Shown here: piece by piece, positions 27,309 to 36,060 of the stretch
How positions within the stretch are numbered: position 1 is the first letter of the stretch
Layout of the letters: every line of letters starts with the position of its first letter
Origin: Gammaproteobacteria bacterium
Lineage (GTDB): Bacteria; Pseudomonadota; Gammaproteobacteria; Ga0077536
Direction of reading: 5' to 3'
Assembly (NCBI GenBank): GCA_016191285.1
Contig: JACPPA010000002.1
Location: 1 to 64,000, forward strand
Length of the DNA stretch: 64,000 nucleotides
The notes under the pieces: generated by a model
The model's input: only the letters and a program-made list of their open reading frames with translations
The model's database searches: none
What the model was told of the DNA's origin: nothing
Position numbers and translations under genes: made by a program

Positions 27309-28083
27309 GCGTCTCGCGTGGCGTTTTCTCGGGGTGGGTAACGCCAGGGCGTCTGAACTCGGCAGCGCTGCTGCGGTACTCGAAATTGACGACCAGCCGG
27401 CGCTGTTGATCGATTGCGGCTCACGTACGCTGGATGATTACGCGAATTATTATGGGACCGGACTCCCGCCAGCGCTGTTTATCACGCATTTGCATCTCGA
27501 TCACATCGGAGGCGTCGAGCAATTATTTTACCGCGCCTATTTTGCGTCCCGGTCGCCCATAAAGTTCTTTGTACCGGCCGCGCTGGTGCCGGCGCTCACC
27601 GAAAAACTCGCCGCATCGCCGTATGTGTTGAGTGAAGGCGGCGCCAATTTTTGGGATGCCTTCCACTTGAATCCGGTGGCCGAGCAATTCTGGTGGCGCG
27701 ACTTGTTGTTCGATGTTTTCCCGGTGCGGCATAGCGGTTATCGCGGCGCGTATGGGTTGGGTTTAAGCGGCGCGTTTTTCTATTCGGGCGATACGCGACC
27801 AGTACCCGAGCTGCTGCCGCGATTCGCGAGTACGAACGAAGTTATCTTTCACGATTGTGCGTTGGCGGGTTCTCCCGCACATACCGGCATTGACGATCTC
27901 AGGCGTGAGTACGACACGGCAACCTTACGCCGCATGGTGATCTATCATTTTGAATCCGCCGCGGCAGCGCAGGCCATAGAAGGAACCGGCTTGCAGGTAG
28001 CCCGACGCGGCGAATGCATCAAGTTAAACAGCACGGCGCTGCGTCCCCGCGGTGATGGCGACGAACTCAATCGAGTCGCGTAA
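27301..28083 (+). CDS. MBL-fold metallo-hydrolase
   Basis: 260 aa from the ATG at 27301 (MAERLAWRFLG), overlapping the previous stop by 8 bp; an ATG at 27289 adds four residues. The metal site THLHLDHIGG (HxHxDH) is intact, with FPVRHSGYRGAYGL, SGDTRPVPELL and IFHDCAL supplying the further ligands as in RNase Z/PhnP-like enzymes. The substrate is not evident. Last gene of the GT2/UPF0104 operon. Confidence 0.85.
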   Translation: MAERLAWRFLGVGNARASELGSAAAVLEIDDQPALLIDCGSRTLDDYANYYGTGLPPALFITHLHLDHIGGVEQLFYRAYFASRSPIKFFVPAALVPALTEKLAASPYVLSEGGANFWDAFHLNPVAEQFWWRDLLFDVFPVRHSGYRGAYGLGLSGAFFYSGDTRPVPELLPRFASTNEVIFHDCALAGSPAHTGIDDLRREYDTATLRRMVIYHFESAAAAQAIEGTGLQVARRGECIKLNSTALRPRGDGDELNRVA

Positions 28084-28097
28084 TTAGTTATGTTTTA

Positions 28098-28162
28098 GTG
28101 GGAGCGGCTTTAGCCGCGAATCCGGCTCTGATTGACGATTCGCCGCTAAAGCGGCTTCCACA
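28098..28162. repeat. REP-like palindrome, copy C
   Basis: Arms GTGGGAGCGGCTTTAGCCGC (from 28098) and GATTCGCCGCTAAAGCGGCT (from 28137) pair with few mismatches around a 15-nt loop. Same family as 11159-11220. It lies between convergent genes (MBL hydrolase and the queuosine transporter). Confidence 0.88.
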
Positions 28163-28226
28163 CCAGGAGCAAACAGAATATGCAAATTCTTTGCGAGCTT
28201 TTATTTGCTTCTATCTCACGTCGCCT

Positions 28227-28946
28227 TCACTGATCCGCCAGTGAGAACGGCGTGAAGTTCGTCGCGCGATCGTAGAAATCCTCTTGTTCGTGCCGCTTCA
28301 ACCAGCCGACCACCCCATAAGTCAAGGGTGTCATCACCACTTCAACGCCGACTTTGAACGCCCAATTAAAGGCGACAACTCGCCACAACGTCTCGCTGTC
28401 CCACGTACCGAGAAAGGCGAGCGGATAGAAGATTAAGCTATCCACCGCTTGGCCGACCAACGTCGAGCCGACGGTTCGCGTCCACAGCAAGCGGCCGTCA
28501 GTCCAGATTTTCATCTTGGCGAGTACGAAGGAATTGACGAAATCGCCGGCCCAAAAAGCGAGGATCGAGGCGCAAACGATGCGCCACGTACTGCCGAAGA
28601 CGGTTTCGAGCGCGGGCTGAATGATGGCGTTATAGGGTTCGCGCGGATTCACCGGCAAATGAATTACTAACCATGCCATCGTCGTCGCGAATAACATGGC
28701 GCCGAAGCCCGCCCAAATGACCTTGCGCGCATGAGCATAGCCGTAAACTTCAGTCAAGACGTCGCCAAAGATGTAACTAATGGGGAAGAAGATATTGCCG
28801 GCGCCAAACACCAAGGCAGTGCCGACCAGCGGTAGTGTAAGCGCACAGGTCTTGGCGGGACCGATCAGATTGGCGCACAGCAATACCGTGACGAATCCTG
28901 TCATCAACAGATCGAAGTAGCGATAAGTGCGCGGAGCGGGACTCAT
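28227..28946 (-). CDS. yhhQ: Queuosine precursor transporter (QPTR/YhhQ, Vut_1)
   Basis: 239 aa, six-span membrane protein. GNIFFPISYIFGDVLTEVYGYAHARKVIWAGF is the family signature, and FWAGDFVNSFVLAKMKIWTDGRLLWTRTVGSTLVGQAVDSLIFYPLAF is the second conserved half. It imports preQ0/preQ1 for queuosine tRNA modification. Its ATG overlaps the stop of the upstream secreted protein gene by 4 bp. Confidence 0.93.
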   Translation of the reverse strand: MSPAPRTYRYFDLLMTGFVTVLLCANLIGPAKTCALTLPLVGTALVFGAGNIFFPISYIFGDVLTEVYGYAHARKVIWAGFGAMLFATTMAWLVIHLPVNPREPYNAIIQPALETVFGSTWRIVCASILAFWAGDFVNSFVLAKMKIWTDGRLLWTRTVGSTLVGQAVDSLIFYPLAFLGTWDSETLWRVVAFNWAFKVGVEVVMTPLTYGVVGWLKRHEQEDFYDRATNFTPFSLADQ

Positions 28947-29443
28947 GGTAGGGTTGAGTTCGAAAGCGCCGTTCGAATCGCGGCGAAGCTGCGCGGCGCC
29001 GCGCGGACACTATCCCGGAAATTTACCGCGACGAAATGATTTGTGCGGACTGCGCAAGCCACGACGCCGGTTGCCATGTCGTGATCGGTGGTTTGCGTCC
29101 AGCGTTTTGCATCAAACGTAAGATCGTGGCTGCGTAAAGTAAAAGTACTTGGTTCGATGAAGAGGTTAGGGTCCGCGCGCAGAAGTTCAACGAGGAATGC
29201 CTCGATGCATACGGTAGTATCGGTATGCGGCAGGCCCGGCGGAAATTCACTCACGGTGATCTGGAGCGCAGCGTTCGGATACATGACGTCGCCACGATAA
29301 CTGAACGTATTTCCAAACGCCGCGCGCGAGATCGTCGGCCCAGACAGAAACGGCGGCGGCGTGAAGCTTGGCGGCTGCGCGCTGTACACTGTCATGCTGT
29401 ACAGCAGTCCCGCAACCAAGAATCGATTCATCGTCAGCAGCAT
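28943..29443 (-). CDS. Exported protein of unknown function
   Basis: 166 aa with a signal peptide (MLLTMNRFLVAGLLYSMTVYSA); M5 (29431) may be the true start. The mature protein has two cysteines (in TTVCIEAF and GVVACAVRTN) and mixed alpha/beta character: FSYRGDVMYPNAALQITVSEFP, then FLVELLRADPNLFIEPS. I do not recognise the family. Co-transcribed with yhhQ by a 4-bp overlap, though this need not mean a shared function. Confidence 0.7.
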   Translation of the reverse strand: MLLTMNRFLVAGLLYSMTVYSAQPPSFTPPPFLSGPTISRAAFGNTFSYRGDVMYPNAALQITVSEFPPGLPHTDTTVCIEAFLVELLRADPNLFIEPSTFTLRSHDLTFDAKRWTQTTDHDMATGVVACAVRTNHFVAVNFRDSVRAAPRSFAAIRTALSNSTLP

Positions 29444-29568
29444 GCGTGGATCCTAGCAGATGATTTTACGGAGTTGCGCGAATTCAATGCGTTGCGGCGG
29501 GCATGATGGTGTGCATATTCACTACGGACTTTCGAGCTAGCTTGTAGCGAAACGGTCGGGGCAAGGGT

Positions 29569-32500
29569 ATGAATCGAACCAAGCTATCGGTACTTCTCAT
29601 CACAGTCGCGTGCGGTGTCCTAATCCCGTGGACGAACGGCGTCGCGCTCACCCTCGCTGAGTTAACAAATCGCATTGCAGCCGCGGAACGCCAGCTGGAT
29701 GACGATGTAGCTAAGCCGGAGGTCCTAAAGGAATTGGCGCAAGCCAAGGCTTATCTCGAGGCCGAACTAGCGCATCAACAGGACGCCGAGCGGTTTCGAA
29801 GTCTCCGAACACGCGCGCCGACAACCCTGAAAGTAGTGCTCGCCGAGCGTGCGAAACTAGACCGCGCCAACGATACCGACGTGCTAACCGCAACAGAACG
29901 CACACTTGATAATGCAGGGCTTGAGCACGTCTTGGAGATTGCGCGCGGCGACCGCGCGGTGCTGGAGAGCAAACTTACCAAACTCGACGTCAAGCTACGT
30001 GAATTGGCGGCGCGACCTGCCGAATTTCCAGCTGAGAAATCGAAGCTCGCCGCACGCATCGCCGAACTTGATACACAAAGAGGCAGTGGTGATGAGCGCA
30101 ATGACACGCCGCTTTCGCAGGCGCACACACTACTGCGCGAGGCTGAACTGGCGGCCCAACGGGCGGCCCTCGAAGCGCTCAATCAAGAGATCTCGAGTCA
30201 AAGTCCGCGGAATGACCTTGCACTGGCGCGGCGTGATCTCACGGCGCTGCAATTAACAAAAGTATCGACTCGAGTTAGGGCGCTCGAGCAACATCTGGTC
30301 GAGCAACGCCAACTCGAGACATCGGGTGCGCAGCAAAGTGCGCTTGCGACCGAGCGCGAAGTGCTTGACGCACATCCACTGCTCCAACAGCTGGCACGCG
30401 AAAATACCGAATGGAGCGCCGAGCTGGGACGGGTGGTCGAGGGGCAGGCACGCGCCATTCAGGCGCGCGCCGAATATGCCGAGCAGCGGCAGCAGATCAA
30501 TGATGAGTACGAACGCGCACGGCAACGCCTCCAAATCGTTGGGACGTCAGCCAGCCTGGGTCGAGTGCTAGTTGATCAACGACGACGATTGCCGCGGGGC
30601 TCTGGACTGCAACGGCAAGCCAAATTGAATTTGGAGCAGCTTTCGCAAATTAACTTACGGCGAATCGAACTCGACGAGCAGTCTCGAATCGTTGGTGAAG
30701 CCGTGAATGATTTGCCGGCGTATTTACGCAGGACAGCGTCGGATGTGGCATCGGATTCCGATCGTGCGCGACAGGTCTTGGCACTGTTGCATCAGCAACG
30801 CGAGCTGCTCGCGAGTGTAGATCGCGGCTATGCAAGCTATCTGCGCGTACTCGATGAGGCCGATTCCGAATTGCAGCAGCTGACGACGAGCAGCGCGGCG
30901 TATCGAACTTTGTTGGACGAAAGACTGCTCTGGATCCCAAACGCGCCGCCGCTTGGCTACGAGTTGCTTACCGAATCAGGCACGGCGATTCGACAAATCC
31001 TGGCGCCGACACGCTGGCGCGCAGCGCTCGCGGATCTACGGGCTGGCGTTCAGTCCAACTGGCTGAGGTTTCTCGCCGCCCTTTTAGGATTAAGCCTCTT
31101 GCTAAAACTGAGGCCGCGCCTGATCCAGGTGCTATCGCGCCTCCGCCTGCAAGCGGATGTTCCGCAGTGTGATCGCGTGTGGACCACGATTTTTGCGCTG
31201 CTGGTGACCTCGCTCCTGGCACTCCCGCTCCCCTTGGCGTTGTGGATGATGGGTGAAGGTTTAAGGGGGAGTTATGCGGCCGGGGAATTATCCCTGGCGC
31301 TTGGGCAGACGTTGCGCTTGATGGCGCTACTCGCGTTCGTCGGAATGTGGTGGGGAGCGGCCTTGCGTGATGACGGGATCGTCGTTGGTCATTTCGACGT
31401 GAATTTGACCACCGCGGCGCGCTTGCGTCGCGGATGGATGCGCTTCATTCAAGGGTTTATTCCGCTGTATAGCGTGGCGCTTGCGTTCGAGTGGTTGGGG
31501 AGTGTGCCGGTTGAATATGGACTGCGGCGCGCCGCGTTTTTGGCCGCGATGGCAGGTGCGGCCACCTTTGGTTATTGGCTAGCGCGCAAAGGCGGGCCGC
31601 TGTGGGCCGTACCCACAGGGCAGGAGTTAACGCCGTGGACGATGCGCATCCGATTTCTGATCGCCTTGTTACTGTTGTTAAGTCCACTCGCATTGATGGC
31701 GTTATCGGCGACAGGTTACCACTACACAGCCATGGAGCTTTCTCAATACTGTCTGCTGACCTGGTTGGTCTGCAATGGCGCCTACGTGTTTCACGCACTC
31801 ACGCAACGCTGGTTACGCATTACCGCCGCGCGGTTTGCCGCGACTCAAGTCGCGAGTGCAGCGGCTGAACCTCAGCCCTCGGTTGGGAGTGGAATTTTGG
31901 CGACCTTCAATGCGCAAGCAGATCTAGTACTGCGCAACGTTATTGGATGGTCCGTTGCATTCGGCCTATATTTTGTCTGGCGTGACGTGTTTCCTGCCTT
32001 GACGATTTTTGACCAGATCAGTCTTTGGGATATTCATACACAAGACCTCAAGGGGCAGCCCCAGATCCAATCGATTACGATTGCGAACGTCGCCGTTTCC
32101 ATCGTGATCGCGGCCGTTACGATGCTCGCCTCGCGGAATGTGCCGGGCGTGATCGAAATCGGGATCCTGCAGCGCTTCCGTCTACATCACGGTAGTCGTT
32201 ACGCGATTACCAGTCTCTGTCAGTATGTGATTGTTGCAGTGGGCGTCAGTCTTGCCTTACGTACCCTCGGCTTACGTTGGTCACAGGTGCAATGGCTAGT
32301 CGCCGCTCTCGGTGTGGGGCTCGGATTTGGATTGCAGGAAATCTTCGCGAACTTTATTTCCGGTCTAATTCTGTTATTTGAGCGCCCCATCCGTGTTGGT
32401 GACGTCGTAACCATCGGTGAAATGACCGGCACGGTGAATCGAATTCAGATTCGCGCCACCACCATTCGCGATGCTGATAACAAAGAAATCGTCGTCCCCA

Positions 32501-32913
32501 ACAAAACCTTCATCACCGAACGCTTTGTGAATTGGACGCTGAGTGACCAAGTGACGCGTGTTGTCGTGACGCTTGGTATCGCGTACGGCGCAGAGGTAGA
32601 ACAGGCTATTCGCTTGTTACTTGAGATCGCGCATGCACATCCCAAGGTGATGCGCACACCGGCGCCACAGGCGGCGCTTACTGGATTTGGTGACAGTGCG
32701 CTGCTGATCGAACTTCAGGTTTATACCGAAGAGTTGCAGCATCGCACTGACGTCCGACACGAACTGAATGCCGAAATATATCGCGCGTTCGCGACCCACG
32801 GGATCGAGCTGGCTTATCCGCAACGCGATTTGCATTTGCGCTCACTGCCAGCCAGCGTCGAGCGAGTGTTGGACGCCGCGCTGCGGTCTAAACCTTCCGC
32901 TACCGGAAACTAG
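29569..32913 (+). CDS. Large mechanosensitive channel (MscK/MscM, KefA-like)
   Basis: 1114 aa with a cleavable signal peptide (to about residue 27), a long periplasmic helical domain rich in heptads (30-480), a multi-span membrane domain (about 500-880) and a C-terminal MscS module. The MscS pore and beta domain read ALGVGLGFGLQEIFANFISGLILLFERPIRVGDVVTIGEMTGTVNRI and IVVPNKTFITERFVNW. It opens under membrane tension; MscK in E. coli also senses K+. It is convergent with ridA and overlaps it by 4 bp. Confidence 0.93.
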   Translation: MNRTKLSVLLITVACGVLIPWTNGVALTLAELTNRIAAAERQLDDDVAKPEVLKELAQAKAYLEAELAHQQDAERFRSLRTRAPTTLKVVLAERAKLDRANDTDVLTATERTLDNAGLEHVLEIARGDRAVLESKLTKLDVKLRELAARPAEFPAEKSKLAARIAELDTQRGSGDERNDTPLSQAHTLLREAELAAQRAALEALNQEISSQSPRNDLALARRDLTALQLTKVSTRVRALEQHLVEQRQLETSGAQQSALATEREVLDAHPLLQQLARENTEWSAELGRVVEGQARAIQARAEYAEQRQQINDEYERARQRLQIVGTSASLGRVLVDQRRRLPRGSGLQRQAKLNLEQLSQINLRRIELDEQSRIVGEAVNDLPAYLRRTASDVASDSDRARQVLALLHQQRELLASVDRGYASYLRVLDEADSELQQLTTSSAAYRTLLDERLLWIPNAPPLGYELLTESGTAIRQILAPTRWRAALADLRAGVQSNWLRFLAALLGLSLLLKLRPRLIQVLSRLRLQADVPQCDRVWTTIFALLVTSLLALPLPLALWMMGEGLRGSYAAGELSLALGQTLRLMALLAFVGMWWGAALRDDGIVVGHFDVNLTTAARLRRGWMRFIQGFIPLYSVALAFEWLGSVPVEYGLRRAAFLAAMAGAATFGYWLARKGGPLWAVPTGQELTPWTMRIRFLIALLLLLSPLALMALSATGYHYTAMELSQYCLLTWLVCNGAYVFHALTQRWLRITAARFAATQVASAAAEPQPSVGSGILATFNAQADLVLRNVIGWSVAFGLYFVWRDVFPALTIFDQISLWDIHTQDLKGQPQIQSITIANVAVSIVIAAVTMLASRNVPGVIEIGILQRFRLHHGSRYAITSLCQYVIVAVGVSLALRTLGLRWSQVQWLVAALGVGLGFGLQEIFANFISGLILLFERPIRVGDVVTIGEMTGTVNRIQIRATTIRDADNKEIVVPNKTFITERFVNWTLSDQVTRVVVTLGIAYGAEVEQAIRLLLEIAHAHPKVMRTPAPQAALTGFGDSALLIELQVYTEELQHRTDVRHELNAEIYRAFATHGIELAYPQRDLHLRSLPASVERVLDAALRSKPSATGN

Positions 32914-33305
32914 CCGCTACCGATAACCGCGATACATTTTATTTCGACGATGAGTCCGGGCATCGCAAGCGCTGAGATCCCAATGCCGGTCCATGCCGGC
33001 ACTCGATTCCTGAAATAGCGATCCTTGACCTGCATGAACAACGCAAGGTCGCGCATGTCGGTATGAAAGGTTGTCATTTCGACTACATCGTCAAACGACG
33101 CACCGGCCGCGTCTAATATCTTCGCCACGTTGTCGAAGGCCTGGATCATTTGCGCTTCCGCGCCTTGAATCGCCCTTAGTTCTTCATCCCGTCCGAGTTG
33201 ACCGGCGATATAAAGCGTGCCATCGACGAGCACGCCGGGTGCGTAATGGAAACGCTCGCGGAGATTCTCCATTCCGCGTGGAATAATTTCGTGACGGGTT
33301 GGCAT
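32910..33305 (-). CDS. RidA/YjgF family protein
   Basis: 131 aa. VDGTLYIAGQLGRDEE matches the conserved N-terminal block, and the final AMPGLIVEIKCIAVIG carries the typical LPGxLVEIE-type end; the usual arginine of catalytic RidA in the -RxxVQV- region is not obvious, so it may be a Rid subfamily without classic imine deaminase activity. The 3' end overlaps mscK. The region directly upstream of its start on the minus strand is the hairpin array. Confidence 0.85.
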   Translation of the reverse strand: MPTRHEIIPRGMENLRERFHYAPGVLVDGTLYIAGQLGRDEELRAIQGAEAQMIQAFDNVAKILDAAGASFDDVVEMTTFHTDMRDLALFMQVKDRYFRNRVPAWTGIGISALAMPGLIVEIKCIAVIGSG

Positions 33306-33660
33306 GACGAGCTCCGTGTTACCGTTAGAATGAAGCGTAATGGCCCAATGCGTTGGGGCCGGGGGCGCGAATAGGACGCGACCGAATTTCGGTCACGCAA
33401 CTTATTGTAGAAGTTAGGGAAGCTCTGCAAAAAGCAGAGCTTCCCGCGGCACAGGGAGGTGCCGCCATTTTCGATGGTTGCAAACCATTGAAAATGAAGG
33501 GAAGCAAAAATCATACTTTTTGCTTCCCGTACTCTGAATAAGTCCAGGATGGAAATATTCTGGACTTTGTACTCGACGCGCGAATTCAAAGTCTCGTTCT
33601 TGTCGAAACTATCAATCTCTGATAGTTCTATCTAGACAGACGACCACAAGAGGCCATGCC
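33306..33660. other. Array of back-to-back hairpins (no protein gene)
   Basis: From 33342 to 33567 nearly every base belongs to a stem-loop: 33342-33360 (bulged), 33380-33394 (GACCGAA/TTCGGTC), 33417-33445 (12-bp perfect stem, AAAAA loop), 33446-33465 (7-bp perfect), 33466-33496 (14-bp with one G-T), 33499-33528 (12-bp perfect) and 33540-33567 (8-bp perfect). The third, fourth and fifth abut without a gap and the sixth starts two bases later. Stems 3 and 6 share the GGGAAGC end. Open frames through it on either strand do not look like protein. It lies between divergent ridA and parD. See findings. Confidence 0.85.
33607..33632. promoter_or_regulatory. Dyad operator upstream of parD
   Basis: AACTATCA (33607-33614), 5-nt spacer, TGATAGTT (33620-33627), with a further overlapping GATAG/CTATC pair to 33632. 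Alternating CTATC/GATAG half-sites just before an RHH antitoxin gene are typical of autoregulatory toxin-antitoxin operators. Confidence 0.6.
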
Positions 33661-33933
33661 ATGCCGTCAAGCTATGTCATCGGTAAACATTTCGAGGCGT
33701 TCATCAAGACCCAAATTCAGCAAGGATGCTATGCCAGTACTAGTGAAGTCATCCGCGATGGGCTGCGCACGCTGGAAGATCGCGACAAATTTCGCGCGAT
33801 GAAACTCGACGCTTTGCGCGGCGAAATTCAGAAGGGCGCCGATAGCGGCGCAAGCATCCCTGCCAAGGAGGTCTTTGCTAAGGTACGCGCGCGCATTGCT
33901 CGGAAAACCACGGGCTGCTCGGATAAACAGTGA
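33661..33933 (+). CDS. parD: ParD-like ribbon-helix-helix antitoxin
   Basis: 90 aa, usual size for ParD/CopG-type antitoxins. AGAGG lies about 10 bases upstream. N-terminal RHH: the strand SYVIGKHFEAFIKTQIQQG, then YASTSEVIRDGLRTLEDRD, the hallmark of this family. The C-terminal half should wrap the toxin. The toxin frame that starts at GTG 33930 (GTGA overlap) is broken, so this antitoxin is probably an orphan. Confidence 0.88.
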   Translation: MPSSYVIGKHFEAFIKTQIQQGCYASTSEVIRDGLRTLEDRDKFRAMKLDALRGEIQKGADSGASIPAKEVFAKVRARIARKTTGCSDKQ

Positions 33934-34012
33934 AGGTTGTTTTTCGCCAGCGGCTAAGGATGACTTGATGGAGACTGCGATTTACAGCCACTTCGACAAA
34001 GCTCCGCCGTGA
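33930..34012 (+). pseudogene. parE toxin remnant (frameshifted, truncated)
   Basis: A GTG overlapping the parD stop starts VKVVFRQ, a normal ParE beginning, then goes out of frame and stops. In the frame shifted by one base the ParE reading resumes as AAKDDLMETAIYSHFDKAPP and stops at 34010-34012. Compared with a normal ParE of about 95-100 aa, only the first 25-30 residues are left, with one frameshift. Confidence 0.7.
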
Positions 34013-34488
34013 CTGCCTCGAAACCTGACGTCTGTTCGCATATCAGCCTCCCTGGTGTGAAAGATGCGATCACCTCGCTACCGCGGCCGGAGGCTCGATT
34101 CTTGGCCACCCCCAAGATGCGATGGTTGAAAATCTTGCGCTCGAAAACCGGGAATCGGCCGCACCCGAGCGACGCCTTCGGGACGTTCAGGCTCACTCGA
34201 CCATTCAACGTAGGAAGTGTCGGAAGGTCGCCCAAGATTCACAACTGCGGACGCGTAAAACTTTAGAAGCTGCCGCTTGCTCAAGCGCAAACGTGGCTGG
34301 CCCATACCGTCGATAGGTCCGCCGAACGCCCCGCCCGGCGCCTGCCGTCGACAACCGCGGCCACTGAGAACTTCCGGCATAACCGGCGCCTTTGGCATTC
34401 GTAGTGGACTGGTCCATGGTGTAGTTGATCGCATTCACCGCGCCAGTGCCCGAGAGCCGTACAATATGCGAGGACCAACCACGGAGAC
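34013..34488. other. Gap with no recognisable gene
   Basis: About 475 bp after the parE remnant. Several overlapping open frames exist on both strands but none shows a family motif, export signal or convincing ribosome-binding site. It looks like decayed sequence in the accessory patch. Confidence 0.4.
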
Positions 34489-34800
34489 ATGAAAACCATG
34501 AGCGCCAAGCCCATTACTACGCGGCCCGGCTGTGACCTCTACGACCACGCGCTCGATTGGCTGCCCTTTGCTGGCATTGAGAACCTCGAACTCACACTGT
34601 GCGATATCGACGAAGAACGCCAAGTGGTCGATAGCGAAGGCGGCGGCCCGGACGGCGCGGTTGTCTTCTACAGCATGCGCTGTGACGGCGCGCGCGACGT
34701 GCTCGAAATCATGGACGAAGCTGCCACTGTGCAGGCGACGTTGACTATGGATGACGTTCGCGCGGCGTGGGCAGCGCAGCGGCAAGCCCAGTTGACCTGA
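34489..34800 (+). CDS. Small acidic protein of unknown function
   Basis: 103 aa from ATG 34489; ATG 34498 (MSAKP) is an equally possible start with GGAG 11 bases upstream. Acidic, soluble, with NLELTLCDIDEERQVVDSEGGGPDGAVVFYSMRCDGARDVLEIMDEA. Two cysteines, no membrane span or export signal. I do not recognise the family. It is flanked by decayed genes, so it may be accessory. Confidence 0.5.
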   Translation: MKTMSAKPITTRPGCDLYDHALDWLPFAGIENLELTLCDIDEERQVVDSEGGGPDGAVVFYSMRCDGARDVLEIMDEAATVQATLTMDDVRAAWAAQRQAQLT

Positions 34801-34960
34801 CGAGCGTCCGCCTAGTCAGTGGTCAACGAGCCTCAGCGTCTCTTTAGCGGAAAACTGAGAGTCAACCGGGAGCGGCTCAGTAGGGTCGAACCCGGAAGTT
34901 CGCGCAAGATGCCTGGTAACGGACGATCGTTACGCCCGAACAACGTCTACTACGCCCTTG

Positions 34961-35545
34961 TCAGTTCTCTACCACCGCGAACGCTCGCACAGGAAAGGTT
35001 CCGAATCCTTTGATCTTCACCGGCACCGCGAAAAATTTCGCGCCACGTTCCGGCACAGCATCGAGTCCGCAGAGGTGTTCGACAATCGGAATGTCCGCAC
35101 CGAGCAAAGTAGAGTGCACGGGGCGTTCGCCGGTATCGGTGCCGTCAATATTGTGGGAATCGATACCGACGAGCACGGCGCCAGCGTCCCGCAACCATTG
35201 CGCCAGCCGGCCAGTGAGGTGCGGAAACCCTTCGAAGTAGCCGTCGGTTCGCCAGTGACGCGCCCAATCGGTATGAATGAGCACGGCCTTGCCCCTGACA
35301 TCCGCCGCCGCAAAGGGCAGAACGTCGATCGCCCGGTTGTCAGACGGTTCTATGCGTGCGATCAGACAGCTCAGATTCGCGAGCGACGTCAGGGGTAAAT
35401 CGGAGAGGTCGGCGCCATCTGCGCGATGGAAGGGGCTATCCATATAGGTTCCTGTATTGGCTACCATCTCGATGCGGCCGATCTGAAATTCTGTGCCCGC
35501 CGAATAAAGTTTGCGCGAGGCCTCGCGCGACAAATAGTCACAGAT
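34961..35545 (-). pseudogene. Cyclase-family (kynurenine formamidase-like) gene truncated at its 5' end
   Basis: About 195 residues in frame, from ICDYLSREASRKLYSAG to the stop. It matches the PF04199 cyclase family: the metal-site region is NTGTYMDSPFHRADG, followed by VLIHTDWARHW and LVGIDSHNIDGTD, so the core is intact. The normal N-terminal 30-40 residues (a DLSHTIEDGM-type strand with TYKGLPAP) are missing, because the frame runs at about 35545-35557 into sequence that codes on the other strand for a recombinase. No proper start codon remains; the TTG at 35533 is internal. Confidence 0.75.
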
Positions 35546-35548
35546 GGC

Positions 35549-35855
35549 CGGGTCAAGGGCAATTGTCCTGAGCCTTATATCCGCGAGGAATTGCTCGAGG
35601 CGCGGCTCACCGAGTTGCTTAATCAGCTCCGGTTCGACGACGAGGTGCTTGCGTGGGTATCAAGGCCCTGAAGCTGAGTCACGACGATGAGAAGCGATAC
35701 CATGAAGATGCGATCCGTCGGATACAGACCGAATACGATCGTCTGCAAACGCGCATCGACGTGATGTATATCGACAAACTCGGTGGCCGAATCGATCTCG
35801 ACTTTTTCGAGCGGATGGCGAAAGGGAGAAGCTCTCGCGAAGTGCAGAACCACGG
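35549..35855 (+). pseudogene. Large serine recombinase remnant (C-terminal part)
   Basis: Two frames read as one recombinase fragment. First: KGNCPEPYIREELLEARLTELLNQLRFDDEVLAWVS, the zinc-ribbon end and following helix. Then, after a one-base frameshift near 35665, ALKLSHDDEKRYHEDAIRRIQTEYDRLQTRIDVMYIDKLGGRIDLDFFERMA, the coiled-coil part of large serine recombinases. Both the catalytic N-terminus and the C-terminus are gone. It cuts into the cyclase gene on one side and stops just before tRNA-Asn on the other. Confidence 0.75.
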
Positions 35856-35867
35856 AATTTTGATATT

Positions 35868-35943
<76 letters not shown>

Positions 35944-36060
35944 GTAGTTCGGCGCGGGGTATGGTACTGGCGACCCTGCGGATGGTCAATGTAATCGGGA
36001 TCCTATTCGCTTGAGTCTATGAATGCCGCAATCTTCATCATGATTGCGTAACATCCGCCG

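Noticed and set aside
33342-33567. Retron non-coding RNA
   Set aside because: No reverse transcriptase gene lies on either side, and the single long msd-type hairpin and a1/a2 layout are not seen.
33176-33589. 137-aa minus-strand frame through the hairpin array
   Set aside because: Its sequence is dictated by the palindromes and overlaps the 5' end of ridA; not protein-like.
34078-34434. 118-aa minus-strand frame after the toxin-antitoxin remnant
   Set aside because: No motif, no ribosome-binding site, and competing frames of similar length on both strands.
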